Shown piece after piece: positions 46,701 through 59,100 of a stretch of DNA of 62,000 bases; position 1 is the first letter of the stretch, and each line of letters opens with the position of its first letter. This DNA is from Adiantum capillus-veneris (Eukaryota > Streptophyta > Polypodiopsida > Polypodiales > Pteridaceae): assembly GCA_014529385.2 (NCBI GenBank), contig CM043943.1, positions 101,113,355-101,175,354 of the forward strand, in the 5' to 3' direction. Below the pieces are notes generated by a model, which made no database searches, was not told the DNA's origin, and was given only the letters and a program-made list of their open reading frames with translations. A program made the translations under genes and the position numbers.

Positions 46701-47140
46701 TACAGGAGTATGTATCCAGATGTGTGGTATGCCAAAAGACCAAATATGATAGAGGGAAGAAACGTGGATTACTCCATCCATTGCTAATCCCTATTTCACT
46801 TTGGGAGAGTATATCCATGGATTTTATCTTTGGATTACCCAAGTCTATCCATGGAAATATGGGAATATGGACAATAGTAGACAAGTTAGCAACCAAGCAC
46901 ACTTTATTCCTGTCACAAAAAGACTATTAAGGCACACCAAATGGAACCCTCTTTAGATCTCAGATTTTCAAACACCATGGATTGCCAACATTCATCGTGT
47001 AAGATAGAGATCCTAGAATGACCATTAATTTTTGGAAAGGTATCTTTGAAAATATAGGTGCAAGATTGAATTTCTCTTCGGCCTATCATCCACAAACGGA
47101 TGGCCAAAGTGAGATAGCTAGTCTTGAAATTCTCAATCTA
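43740..47140 (+). pseudogene. Ty3/gypsy relic A, gag-pol with the reverse-transcriptase active site deleted
   Basis: The Gag part has FLTYDGSFGATNKVMAFI and YAHQWWASLCG (43800-44000). The protease-like part has LFDPGSITTS (44690) and DVILGAPWFNHM (44900). Reverse transcriptase begins with the pre-RT segment near 45240-45362. It continues LMQKKDGTYHTCVDY (near 45395), FSRIDLKSGYHQARI (45530) and MFGLYEYLVMPY, which jumps straight to SKSLEEQKQHLQVIF at about 45640, so the segment with the catalytic Tyr-x-Asp-Asp is missing. The connection and RNase H pieces include FIGMCAYYRCFIAKFS (45860) and INGKHNQVADALSR (46355). The integrase has ISRCVVCQK-like CxxC (VSRCVVCQKTK, near 46710) and SISMDFIFGLPKS. 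Many stops and frameshifts are present. Confidence 0.85.
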
Positions 47141-47149
47141 CTAAAGGAC

Positions 47150-47541
47150 TAGGCCTTGGGACTGAGGCGGGGATGGTTAATGCTTTTACGAGATTATGTT
47201 ATGCTCGTGATACATGAAACCTTCCATCTTCATTGCATCACCTAGGTCACAAGGAACACAAAGATTGTATTGTACCAAGTCTCTCTTGATGGGGAAATCT
47301 ATAATACAGAAGCCTATTGGAGGGGGGAGCAGCTCCACATAAATCTGGTCCTCAATTGTTGTCATGTTGTCTAATTCTCTCTCTTGCAAAGTATTATTCA
47401 TGCCAAGTTAATTAACTCTAATGATTATGTTGCTACCGCTAATTAAGTTCACACACTATGTTCTCAAAGTAGTCTCATGAAAATGCTCACTCTAATTTTC
47501 TTAATTCCGATATTCTCAGAGTTCATAGGCCATTTCCATTA
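47150..47541 (+). repeat. Probable 3' LTR of Ty3/gypsy relic A
   Basis: Direct repeat of 42417-42815. Immediately to its right the minus-strand integrase of relic B begins, so relic A appears to have inserted there. Confidence 0.7.
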
Positions 47542-48352
47542 CACAATTTATCTTTCTACGGTGTTGTTTTGTAATGCTAGAATTTATCACATCCTTTTGC
47601 AAGAAGAAATGCATCCTTGAATAAGGTGGCCACCAATATCCTGATTGTAATACCTTTCTAGCAGTAAAATCTCTAAAAAAGTGACCTCTAGCTATGCGGA
47701 TATGTGCTTCTTGCAAAATGTATAAATACTCATCTTCATGGGCACAACGTGTAAGAATGTCATCTTTTCCTCACTCACCAAAAGTTCCTTGGTTAAATTT
47801 TATGCTAAATCCTTTTGAAGCTCTTTGGGTGAAAAATCATCAAGTAAAAAGCTAACAATCTTCACACTTCTTTCAAGCATGGTCTCAACCATAAAGAGGG
47901 AAGTATCAAGCAACTCATCATTGTCTCTAGTGCGGGCTTCTCCATTGGGTATGCGAGAAAAATGATCAGCCATGATATGTTTTTTGGGGATCTCACCACC
48001 ACCGTGCAATCAAATTCAAGGAGTATGAGTATCTATCTTGCAATTATGATGTGGATTATTCCTTATTTCCTACATATAGTAACACTTGGTAATCAACACA
48101 AAAAAAAAAACTTGGTGGCAAGAAGATAATATTGGAATTTCTTTATTGCATAAATCATAGCTAGATTATCTCGCTTTGTAGTTGTGTAGTTTATCTCGCC
48201 ATCATTTAATTGGTGACTAGAAAAGCTAAATGGGGCGGTCCAATTTATGTTCTCTTGGTTGAACTAGAACATACCCCATAGAAAAATTTGAGGTGTCAAA
48301 TATGCACATGAAAATTTACATTCCAATCAGACACTTTAAAATTGAATAACTT
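47542..48352 (-). pseudogene. Ty3/gypsy relic B, RNase H end and integrase zinc-binding domain
   Basis: On the minus strand: KKHIMADHFSRIPNGEA (47925-47975; family pattern 'NVVADALSR') closes RNase H. Then EAHIRIARGHFFRDFTARKV, LQSGYWWPP and a frame-shifted CDKF (47555-47715) form the HHCC-type integrase zinc-binding domain. Stops are frequent. Confidence 0.75.
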
Positions 48353-48356
48353 TTAA

Positions 48357-49695
48357 CACTAGGTTGGTAACCTAACAGGACATAAAAGTGTCCTTTCAGG
48401 GTTTTGAAGAAAACCTCCAAAACCATAGTAGATCCACTCATTTTGTAAAATCCTTTCATGAGGTTATAGTTCAAGGCCTACTACACATGGAAAAAATAAG
48501 AAACTTATAAAATTTCTCATCTTTTGGTCACACCAAGCCTCCAAAGTTGATGGACCAGTACATTTCCATAAAAACAGTCATTTCTTACGTTTTGTTGCAT
48601 AAAAATAAGATTAGGGATTTTTGTAGGACTTGAGATAAATTCCCTAGTTAACTTCAATGGGTTGGTGATCAGAACATATGATTTCTTCTCACTCACTATT
48701 TTTTGTTTTGCCAAAAGAAATAGGTACAAAAAAGTTGAATTTTTACCATTCTGCAAACCTATCATCAAAGTTTCTATAGCCACGCTCAATACAAATAATA
48801 TATGCATGTTTTCTTAGTTCCCTATTGTCCTTTAGGTTCATAAGGAGTCATGGATCATGCCAAAAAAATAATACATCTCTTACCAAGGGGAACCTTGGGG
48901 AAAAATATGAAGTGCTAAATACAACAAACATGAAAAAACTGGGTTCAACATTATGAGTTGTGGAATCCCATAGAAACTATTCAATATCTAGCCAAATTTG
49001 ATCCTCATGACTAGATATGGTTACTACCTACAAAATGCATGTAGTTGTCACAAGAAACTAACAATATTGAAAAAGCTATACTTGATATACTAGAATGTTT
49101 TGTTTTCTTCTATAATTGAAAAAATCAACCATCGTTGTCTACTATGCAAAATAGGGTATTAGGTGCCCTAAAACTCAAGGAATATTAGCTTTATGTTACA
49201 ATATACGACATAGAAAATCAAAAATGCATTTGGATATTATGAAAGCCACCAAAGAATTCATAGAAGAGCTAAAATTGGCTAAAAAACAGGATTTGACAAT
49301 TTTTGTAATTTGGTCATAACTTACAACTTTAACATTTATTTCTCCCTAGATGCATCAGGACATGTTGAGGACTACTAAAGATAGTTCTCTAGCATTATAG
49401 ACCTCACAAACATGAATTCTAGTGTGGTATAGTTGCAAAAAGTTGAAAAAAGCCAAAAACAGGACCCGTTTTTTCACACAGTTTAGGTTGTGAAATGTTG
49501 TGCAAGGACAAGGTTAAAGATGGAATTGATATTCCAAAAAAATGTCGAGTTTTTTTCAGCTCATGAGACAACTTTCTAGATAGATAGCACCTCAAAATCC
49601 ATTTTGAAACTCTTGAAATAATTCAAGGAAAATGGTCACTTAACAGGACATAAAAGTGTCCCAGGACATAAAAGTGTCCCATTACCAACCTAGTG
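48357..49695. mobile_element. Non-autonomous TIR element, 1339 bp, CACTAGG ends, TTAA-flanked
   Basis: The left end is CACTAGGTTGGTAA (48357) and the right end is its reverse complement, ending at 49695. TTAA lies on both sides (48353-48356, 49696-49699). Just inside each end are AGGACATAAAAGTGTCC palindromes (one on the left near 48377, two on the right near 49635-49680). The inside has no coding capacity. The CACTA-like first bases suggest a CACTA derivative, but a 4-bp TTAA duplication is unusual for CACTA (normally 3 bp). The superfamily stays open. It is inserted between the reverse-transcriptase and RNase H parts of relic B. Confidence 0.85.
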
Positions 49696-49699
49696 TTAA

Positions 49700-50716
49700 G
49701 GCCCTCTTTAATAACTTCTAAGAATGGTGACATTCCTCGGTCCAATTAAATTCATTAAGAAGCCTTTACAATGAAGGAACTATCTTAGCAAAGTGTAAAA
49801 TAAATCGCCAATAATATCCGACATGGCCCATGTATCTCTGAACCCCTTTATAATTTGTAGGTGGTTGCAATTCTATAATGGCTTTAATTTCTAGCTCATT
49901 TGTAGAAATGCCATTCTTCGACACTATATGCCCTAAGATGACTCCCTGTTAAACACAAAATTGGCATTTGAAAGGATTTGATGAGATGGGATATAATCTA
50001 CACCTCTCAAACACCTTTGGTAAATGTGATGATAGATGCTTTTTCCAAGAGGAATAAACAAAACTTTCATCTAGGAAATATTCATAAAATTACCTTAAAT
50101 ACTCCTCGAAAGCAGTGTTTTTTAATCCTTTGAAGGTAGCAAGGGCATTCATTAAGCCGAAGGCCATAACACAAAATGCGAACGCAGTTAAATTTTATTA
50201 TAAAAACAATTTTAGTTTGGTCCTCTAGCGCAATTTTAGGTAGTCAGAATACCCATCTAAAAGGATACAAGCCTCCTTGTCTACAACTCTCTCAAGCACA
50301 TGTTCAAAATATGTCAAGGGATAATGATATTCCCTATTGGATGCATGAACCATTTTAAGGTCCACACACCCCGTGAGTTTCTCATTCTCCCTTGGCACAA
50401 TGGCTATCAAAGAAACCCATTCTCAATGATCTATAAGGTAGACAAATGCACATTCGGTAAGCTTTTTAATTTCTCCTTTAACAATCTTTGCATACTTAGA
50501 ATTCATCGGGTACGATCATTGTCTGAGTGACTTAGTAGTGTTAATAATTGGAATTGTATGTTGCACTACAAGAGGTGGAACTCCCTTCATATAATGATAT
50601 GTATAAGCAAATATGTTTTTGAATTCCTTGAGGAGCTCCTTGATTACAACCTCTTCAATCTCAACAAGGTCGTGGGTGATAAAAACTAGTTTAGACTCCT
50701 CATTGGGGTGTGCCAA
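49700..50716 (-). pseudogene. Ty3/gypsy relic B, reverse transcriptase
   Basis: On the minus strand, in order: IFAYTYHYMKGVPPLVVQHT (50560-50620), IVPRENEKLTGCVDLK (50350-50400), EACILLDGYSDYLKLR (50228-50275), AFGLMNALATFK (near 50160), FYEYFLDESFVYS (the usual Tyr-x-Asp-Asp area, lost), then GVILGHIVSKNGI and MGHVGYYWRFI (49790-49950). It is a Ty3/gypsy reverse transcriptase with stops and frameshifts. The gene continues leftward past the inserted TTAA element. Confidence 0.82.
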
Positions 50717-51159
50717 TTCTATCCCCTTAACTATTTCCGAACCATCATAGATTCCACTACTTCCATCGATAGATGCTCATTGGTTTTGGTGTACACGATC
50801 TTTCACTCTCCCATGGGGGTACAATCTTTGAAATGTTCAAGGGTAGGATGTAAGTCTATGAGCTCTTATTGTGCAAGGGTTTTTACTTTAATTTTTTGCT
50901 TCCTTTTGTTGCTAAACTAACTCTTGGTTTTGGCATCTCCTTGCATTATGACTAAGTTTTGGATTTTGTAATCTCTAAATGTGCAATGTCAATGGGTCAT
51001 GGGATGCATCACATGACACTTTGAAGGTATTCACCTCGACTGTCTACCAATTGTCAATGAACATCACATACCCCCACATAATTGAGCCATTCTATGGTGA
51101 ATCTCTTTTCTTTTATCCTAGCATGTACCTTTTCTCCATATTGTTGGATTTCTATATGT

Positions 51160-51622
51160 GATATTTTATTATCTAGTGCAAGTGACGTGTGAAAAAGGCT
51201 AAGGGTTATGCAAAAGGATATCTTCTTTATCAACATTTCATTATTTAAATTCTGTTTATGAGCTAAGGCCATTAAAGTCAGACCGGACAATGTGTATTCA
51301 TTTTTGAATATTGAAGAATCTATAAATAAATACGTGCAAGAGGAAAATGCTCACTCTTGCACGGGGGACGATTGCACCCAGTGTTTGTGTCTTTGTTCTC
51401 TTCTCTCCTCTCTTCTCTCTCGTAGTACCGGCGTAGCATTCTGCTCTAGGAGGTGCGCCTGCATGTGCTCTCTCACTCTTACTCACTCTTCATCTCTCTC
51501 TGTTTGCGTTTAGCTCGATCATGGATTTGTGCGAGTCATCGGGTATGAAAATGTGTTTGTTTATGGCTTGCAGTGTACTACTTTGGGTATTTTGCAGGGC
51601 CACTGTGCCTCGATTTGTAGCA
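51160..51622 (+). repeat. 5' LTR of the LARD-like element
   Basis: 463 bp, followed after one base by the initiator-Met primer site. A TATAAATAAA box lies near 51311. Confidence 0.85.
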
Positions 51623-51623
51623 A

Positions 51624-51635
51624 TGGTATCAGAGC
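51624..51635 (+). other. Primer-binding site
   Basis: TGGTATCAGAGC, initiator Met tRNA type. Confidence 0.9.
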
Positions 51636-54600
51636 CCATGTCGCCACTCCTGGTTCCTCAATCAATATGTACAACAAAGATACAACTAAGTCTTTCTTTT
51701 CTCGATCCTCCTTTTTTTTGTTTTTCTCTTCCTTTTGTAATGAAAGAAAGGTGAAAAATGAGATACGTTTATAATCAAGTGAGATCTTAAATATTTGTTA
51801 GCTTAAGCAAGAGTGAGTATTTCCTGATAAGAAGGAGAAGAAGATAAAACAAAGAGAATGACTTTTTTTAATTTTTAGGGGTGACCCATCAAAATCTATC
51901 CAATTCCCAAATAACTCTCATAGTAACTCTCGGCTCCGAAGGACTCTCTAGAGAACAAGAGAGGAAGAGAAGGAGGACTTAGGAGGAAATTCACAATTTT
52001 GATAACATATAAGAGCGAATGTATGATAGCTTAGAGATTGTGAATTCATAAGAATTAATGGGACTCTACACTCGCTGAGTGGAACAATAGACCAAAACCG
52101 ATCACAAGGATAGTAGCAACTTTGAGGTCGTTTGCCATTTGGCTATAGTAGCACCCCACGTTTGATGTCAGATGGGTACTGTCATTCATATGTAGGACAT
52201 GCAATGGTGACCGATCATGCTCATCGACTTGCATGAAACTTCCATCTAGGGATATCAATGTCGTCATCCAAATTACTGTAGCCATGCTATCAACGTTAGC
52301 TAATTTTTCCACAGTGTCAACAACAAAGTTTTCGTAGTAGCTAAAATCTGGAGCAAGATGGATGTAGAGTAGGTAGGACTCCGTAGACCTTGTAGTAGGT
52401 GAACAACCACCGCAAATAGCCATGTGATCTCTCTCTCACTCTCTGCCACTCCTTCATAGATGACGTAGCTTTGCAGCCATTTCTCACCATAACGATCTCT
52501 TACTCTACCTTGTTCTCATGCAACCATCCAACTCCTCACCTAGGATTGACGATGCTCACACAATGGACATGTGAGAAACTGGGTGTGGTAGGTGACTGGT
52601 GGGGGCCATGCAGAGGAGCAATTTGCTTTTCTTTCTTCTTTCTCTCCTTCTTCTCCTATTTTAATGGCTACCAATAGCTTACTAGGCACCACCTACAACT
52701 ACATGAGCTACTCATTTTGATGCTCATTTTTAGCGTTTACTTTCTTTTATACCCAGACATTGTATCTGATCCATAAGAATTGTATGAGTTTCTCGTTGAA
52801 GACTTTTAATATAACATTTCATTTCATTTGTCTCTTCCTTTCTTTCTCTCTTGTAGCCAGTAAAAGTGCGAGCATATCTCTCTCTCTGCCCCTCGTTTAC
52901 ACCACACACCCAATCTTATATTTAAATAAACAATGTTAGAAAAAAAACCAGAGTCTAGTGTAAGTTTAACCGACTAATATTCTATAATTCCGGTTAGATT
53001 TTGAGCTTCCTTTGAGTAAACCAAAAAAACCGAGGGGAATTTTAAACAATTTTTAGAGTAGTCATAGACAAAAAGCTTTAAATTTGACTTAAAAACACAG
53101 AGAATTTTGAATTTTCCCTTATCTCCATTGGGTAGGAAAAATGTAATTTTCTAGCCCTATATATATAATTTATTGTGGTCTTGTCTTTGACTATCTACCA
53201 TTGTTTTTACTGGGTCATTACATGGTAGTCTTATGCCAACCAAAACAACAAGTTAAACTTTTTGACTTGCATCAATTCAATAACTACGGCCTTGATGTTT
53301 TGTAGCATCACCATTAAGTTTATAAATATTAGTTTACCTCAGAATACCCCCTATTGGTAAGAAGTTTCATATAATATAACTCGTTAGCATATAAGTGCAT
53401 AAACTATTACACATTCATGCATATAACTTAGCATTACATTATCCAGTTCTATGACACACCATGCGCTTCACTCTCCCTAAGCACCTAGAAGAACTGACCA
53501 ACCTCAAAGCTCCTTAAGTGATGGAATTCTCTTGTCAAGGTGTTTCTACGTGAGCGGTTCTCCCTAGAAATATAATCAACGGTCGGCACCATAGTAGCAC
53601 ATACAATCATTTTGATAGAGATCATGGTAGAAAAAATAAATAGCAACAAAGATAACAAAGAGGAAGAGACCTTGAATGCATCATGTCTTAATATTCTAGC
53701 AATGATGACCATATACAAACTTTGACCAATACAATTGTACCTACTTACACCCAAACCAGGCCTGCTTTTGACCTATCCTCATATTTATACATTTAGTGTG
53801 GCATCACTTTCTCAGAAGACCGATATCAAGTGGTTATTCCAATCTTACAAACCAACCTGTAAGTTTAGAGAACACCCCTATTATCCACGTACTTCAAGTT
53901 GTCTACTTTCATCCATTTTGTCCTTCATGGCTTTTAAACTGTTAATGCATTTGATGTGTGGTCAAGCTATTCTAAAATTTAAAAAGAAACACTTTTGCAA
54001 ATAAAGCTAACGACGTACTCTCATATCAACGAAGCCTCATATAGCATTTTTTTTGCAATGTTCTCTGCAGCATTTTTAATTGTCCTTACTTTAAGATCTT
54101 ATCATTATAAACCATCTCTCATTTGCTCATACTGCAATGTACTTGCTTAATATACTAATGTGATAATATTCACCTTGTCAACTCTCTTGTAAGTTGTTTT
54201 TTTTTTGGTATACATATGGGACAAGCTCAAGGAATTTTCAACAAGGATTCTTTGCGTATCTGCATTCTTTTATGACATGTGAAAATTAACCATCCCTAAC
54301 ATTGTGTCTGCTGCTTACACTGAATGCAATTTCTATCGAGATGAATTGTCATTAAGTTGTACAACTATCATGAGAGCTAAGTTGCTTTAGGATACTAGAA
54401 AACCATTTGTAAGTACTTTGTCACCTAAGAATACTAGAGTTTTGTGTAAAACACGTAGTAAATATTTTTCGCTTTTTATGTTTTGTCTAGTCCATTGGTC
54501 ACAAGCACACAGATTCGCCACTTTAGGCAGTGTGTAAATGCTCATCTTGGTTCAGATTTGCCGATTTAGGCAGCACAACAACAAAATATAGATTCAAGAT

Positions 54601-55169
54601 TTTTTTGAAACAATACCATATGCAGATTTTCCGATTTAGGCAGCATTAGAGTAGATTTTTTTATTTAGGCAGCACATCTATTTGGTGTACATTTGTCGAT
54701 TTAGTCAACACTAATCATGAAAACATGCTACAGTGGCTGGCCACCCCTGTCCTCAGTATGATTTTGTTACCTGGGTATATCAAATAAAAGATATTTGGAT
54801 TTACATTTGGAAATGGATTTGAAATTGGAATGGATATATGATGCTTTTTTGTCGCGACATTATTTATGGAATTGAACTTGAGATTGATGAAAATTGATTA
54901 TTGAATGATGAGTGTGACCAATGATATTGTGATACATCATGATATGATGTATAGTGCTTATTCTAGTGGTATGGGACACTAGAATAGATAGTATGTGGAT
55001 GACTGCAGACATAAGAAATGTTGTTTTGTTTCATAAATTTTTCATTTTACTAAGCGCTATTTCTGACACAGAAGAATACTAATCACTGTTTTTGACAAGT
55101 ATGGTCTGCCGATTTTTATCTTCGCAATTGAAAACATTTGCTTTCTAACAGAGAGGTATGTAATGGAAT
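51636..55169. other. Non-coding interior of the LARD-like element
   Basis: Several short frames are present, the longest being 122 codons on the minus strand at 52055-52423. None has a recognisable domain. A cluster of short repeats lies at 54500-54715. Confidence 0.6.
54500..54715. repeat. Interspersed GCCGATTTAGGCAGCA motif cluster
   Basis: About five variants of GATTTGCCGATTTAGGCAGC occur at irregular 40-60-bp spacing (near 54512, 54556, 54625, 54658 and 54690). The core GCC-GATTTA-GGC has short dyad symmetry. Confidence 0.7.
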
Positions 55170-55583
55170 CGACATTTTATTATCTAGTGCAGGTGACATG
55201 TGAAAAAGGCTAAGGGTTATGCGAAAGGATATCTTCTTTATGGACATTTCATTATTTAAATGCTTTCTATGAACTAAGTCCATTTAAGTCCAACCTGCCA
55301 ATGTGTATTCATTTTTTAGCATTGAAGAATCTATAAATAAATATGTGCAAGAGGGAAATGCTCACGCTTGCACAGGGGGAGATTGTTGTCTTTGTTCTCT
55401 CATCTCCTCTCTTCTCTCTTGCTATGGCAGTGTAGCATTCCGCTCTAGGAGGTGCACTTGCATGTGCTCTCTCACTCTAACTCGTTCTCTGTCACTCTTT
55501 GTTCATGTTTAGCTTGATCATGGATTTGTGCGAGTCATCAAGTATGTAGATTTGTTTGTTTATGGCTTGCAGTATGATATTTT

Positions 55584-55810
55584 TGTTACCATATACATGT
55601 GGTAGTGATATGTGTGAACACACTAGGACCGCCGGGGCATTTTTTCCCTCTTTAGGAGGTTTTTTCCCCCGTGCATTGTATATACGCCCATCACTCTAGG
55701 GCTATCTATCTTTCCATTGCACACTAAGTAAAAAATTCTCTATTGTGTGCCTTGAGCTTCCTTCGTCTTCTCCAAGCTGTGTGTGTTTCTATGCAACCCT
55801 AATTCCAACA
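55584..55810 (+). repeat. 5' LTR of the full-length Copia element
   Basis: 227 bp; includes an AGGACCGCCGGGGC stretch and a TTGTATATACGCCC TATA-like box. Confidence 0.95.
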
Positions 55811-55812
55811 AT

Positions 55813-55824
55813 TGGTATCAGAGC
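55813..55824 (+). other. Primer-binding site
   Basis: TGGTATCAGAGC, initiator Met tRNA type, two bases after the LTR. Confidence 0.92.
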
Positions 55825-56144
55825 AGGTCACGTCCTCCCGGGCTTAGTCGCCAGGTGCTCCAGCACACGCCTCCTCACTTTCTCCGATTTCAGTGAGCTT
55901 TGGCGAGCATTCGCATGTCGACAAAAAATTTGGGAGGCTCGTTTGGGCTCATTTCGGCCTCCGTTTACACTACAGGCAGTACTGCACAGGCTATTTTGTC
56001 ATTTTGTGCAAAATTTCAGTCACTGCTGTTTTCTGCATAACAGGTGCCTTATAGTCTTCTACGGTTTGTGCTATATAGCACAGGTTGTTCCCGCTCCATT
56101 TCTCCTATTTTCGGGCAGTTTTCACATCAGGTGCAACATTTACC

Positions 56145-59100
56145 ATGGCTGACAACAACAACATAGATGTGTTCAAGATGTTTGCTCCTGAGGACAGGTT
56201 GGATGGGGACAACTACCCTATGTGGGCTTATATGATGCAACATGTTCTTGTGTCAAAGGGTGTCTGGAACATTGTGCAGGGCATTGATGTACATCCTGGT
56301 TCTGAGGATGTAGGCGATGTTGAGGATGTTGCAGGTCTTGCTGCAAGGATTGCAACTGTTGGAGTTGTTTTTCCTATGGCAGAACAAGCTCGTTGGGATG
56401 TTAAGGATGCGGAGGCTCATGCATTGATTGCGTTGTTTGTGAAGCGCACCATTGTTCCTCACATCCGTTCAGCAAAATCTGTAAAACAGGCTTGGGATAT
56501 TTTAGCAGGTCTTTATGCAAGCCGCAATGAGGCTAAAATTGCTTTGCTGCATAAAGTGCTGGAGTCGAAGGTTATGCATGAGGAAGATGATATGGACACT
56601 TTCCTTGCTAGCGTCAAGCATATCAGTGAGCATCTATTTCTGCAGGTGAAGTCATTTTAGACAGTTCCCTTGTGCAGACTGTTCTTGATGCCTTACCAGA
56701 TTCCTACCAGACTTTTGCTAGTACTTGGAGACTGATGACCCAAGGAAATCCAGAAGTTGTCAAGTTTTATGCATTATGCACATTGCTGTTGCAAGAGTCA
56801 CTGTCCAGAAAAAATAGGACTAGACAGCGTGCAGTTGAACAAGCTTTTATTGCTTCTCAAAGAAAGGGTGGTAACAGTAATGGAGCCACTTCTTATGGTT
56901 CTGCTACGAGTGGAAAAAATTATGTTTCTAATGCTTCTGTTGGCAGCAGTTCGTCTGGAAATTCTGGTGATAAGGGCAAAAAGAAGATGCGTTGCCATTA
57001 TTGTAAAGCCAATGATCACTTGATCAAGTCGTGTCCTAAGTTGAAGGCCAAAGAGGCTAAGAAGAAAGAGGGTGGTTCCACTGCAAATGCTGGTTCCACT
57101 ACAAATGCAACCATTGTCGAGTCTTCTGTGAAAGGAGACTGTAATGCTGATGTTGATGCAGAATGGGCTTTTAGCGCAGAGTGCACTTACAATCCTGCTG
57201 TCCATGATGCATGCTTGTCAGTTGCTGCAGATTCACATGTGTGGTATTTTGACAGTGGTGCTACAAAGCACATTACCTCACATCGTGAATTGTTTACGTC
57301 TCTCGATCTGTCCCTCATGGGAATTCAATCACTTGTGCCAACAATGCCTCTTATCCAGTTCAAGGAGTTGGAAAGATTGTGCTCACTGCTGGTAATGGCA
57401 GTTCCTTCACACTTGTTGATGCACTTTATGTACTTGGGATCAAGAAGAATATCTTGTCTGTATCCGCACTTGCTAGACTTGGACTTGTAGTCAAATTTGT
57501 GGATGACAGATGTACAGTTCATGATCTCAGTTTTGGTGATGAAATTGTTGCATCTGGCCTTTTGTGCCGTGGGCTATATAAGCTCACTTTGTATGACAAA
57601 TGTGGACAAAATTTTGCAAATGCTGTTGCAGATTCAAGGGCTATTTCAGATTCAAAACTTTGGCATGCATGTTTTGGTCATCTGAATTTTGCCAATTTGA
57701 CGCGTTTGCAGAAATCTGATATGGTTGCTTCTTTGCCGCCTCTTGAAGCACCTGTCAAACATGTTTGTGAAGGCTGTGTTTTAGGTAAGATGCAGCATTC
57801 TAAGTTTCCAAAGGATGGTTCAGTTTGGGCCACTCAGTTTGGGCCACATGTAGGTTGCAGCTTGTGCATAGTGATGTTTGTGGGACCATGCAAACTCCGT
57901 CCTTGGGAAATTACCTGTACTTCGCGACTTTCATTGATGATTACTCTAGGCATGCATGGGTATTTCCGCTTAAAGCGAAGTCCTAAGTTTTTATGTGCTT
58001 CAAACAATTTTTGGCTATGGCTGAAAATGTATCGAAATGTACTATGGACACCCTCCGTTCCGATCGAGGGGGGGAGTATATGTCTCATGAATTTAATGCA
58101 TTTCTGGCTAGTCGTGGGATAAAACACCAATGTATAGTGCCTTATACACCTCAGAAAAATGGAGTTGCTGAGAGGAAAAACAGGTCACTGACGAAAATGG
58201 CACGATGTATGGTGAAAAGTCAAGCTTTACCGCATTCTTTTTGGCTTGAGGCCATTATGTGTGCCACTTATGTACTTAATAGGTGTCCTACGAAAGCTTT
58301 GCAGTCTATTACTCCATATGAAGCATGGCATGATAGAAAACCTTCTATTGAGCACATGCGTGTTTTTGGCTGTTTGGCATATGCTTTGGTGCCACAAGTG
58401 CAACGCAGAAAATTGGATGATAAGGCTGTCAAGTGTATTTTTGTTGGTTATAGTGCTGAAAGCAAAGGTTACAGGTTGTATCATCCGCAAACAAAACGTA
58501 TTCTGGTTTCTCGGGATGTAGTGTTTGTGTGGAAGATTCTGTTCAGCCCTTGCTGTCATGTACTAGAGACATTAATGTAAGCTCATAGGACATTTATGAC
58601 ACTTTGTTGCCTCTTTTCAGTGCTGGAAATACGAATGTAAGTTCCAATGAGGCAAATGTACAGCCTATGGGGGTTTCTGAAAATGTTCTAGATCAGCCTA
58701 TTACTGATGTAGATGTACATGATGTACTTGATGAGGAAAGGGCTGAAAATGAGCAGGCTAGAGGTATGCCAAAATGGCTGGTGCACACTTTGCGTGACAG
58801 TAAATTGGATGCACCTTTGTCTAGTCGTACTCGTTCAGACTCTCGCCATGCATCTTATGCATCAGATTGTTATGCTTTGGCTGTGTCTAGCTTACATGAT
58901 GTTGAGGAGCCTCTGACTTTTGATGAAGCACAAAATTTAGAAAATTGGATGGCTGCCATGCAATCAAAATATGATGCACTTATAGAAAACGACACATGGG
59001 CTTTATGTGATTTGCCTCCTGGCAAAAAATGCCATTGGTATGAAGTGGGTTTACAAGTTGAAACGCAAGCCGGATGGTGAGATCGATCGCCATAAGGCTT

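Noticed and set aside
48517-48807. A 96-codon minus-strand gene inside the TTAA-flanked element
   Set aside because: No domain, AT-rich composition, and position inside a non-autonomous element.
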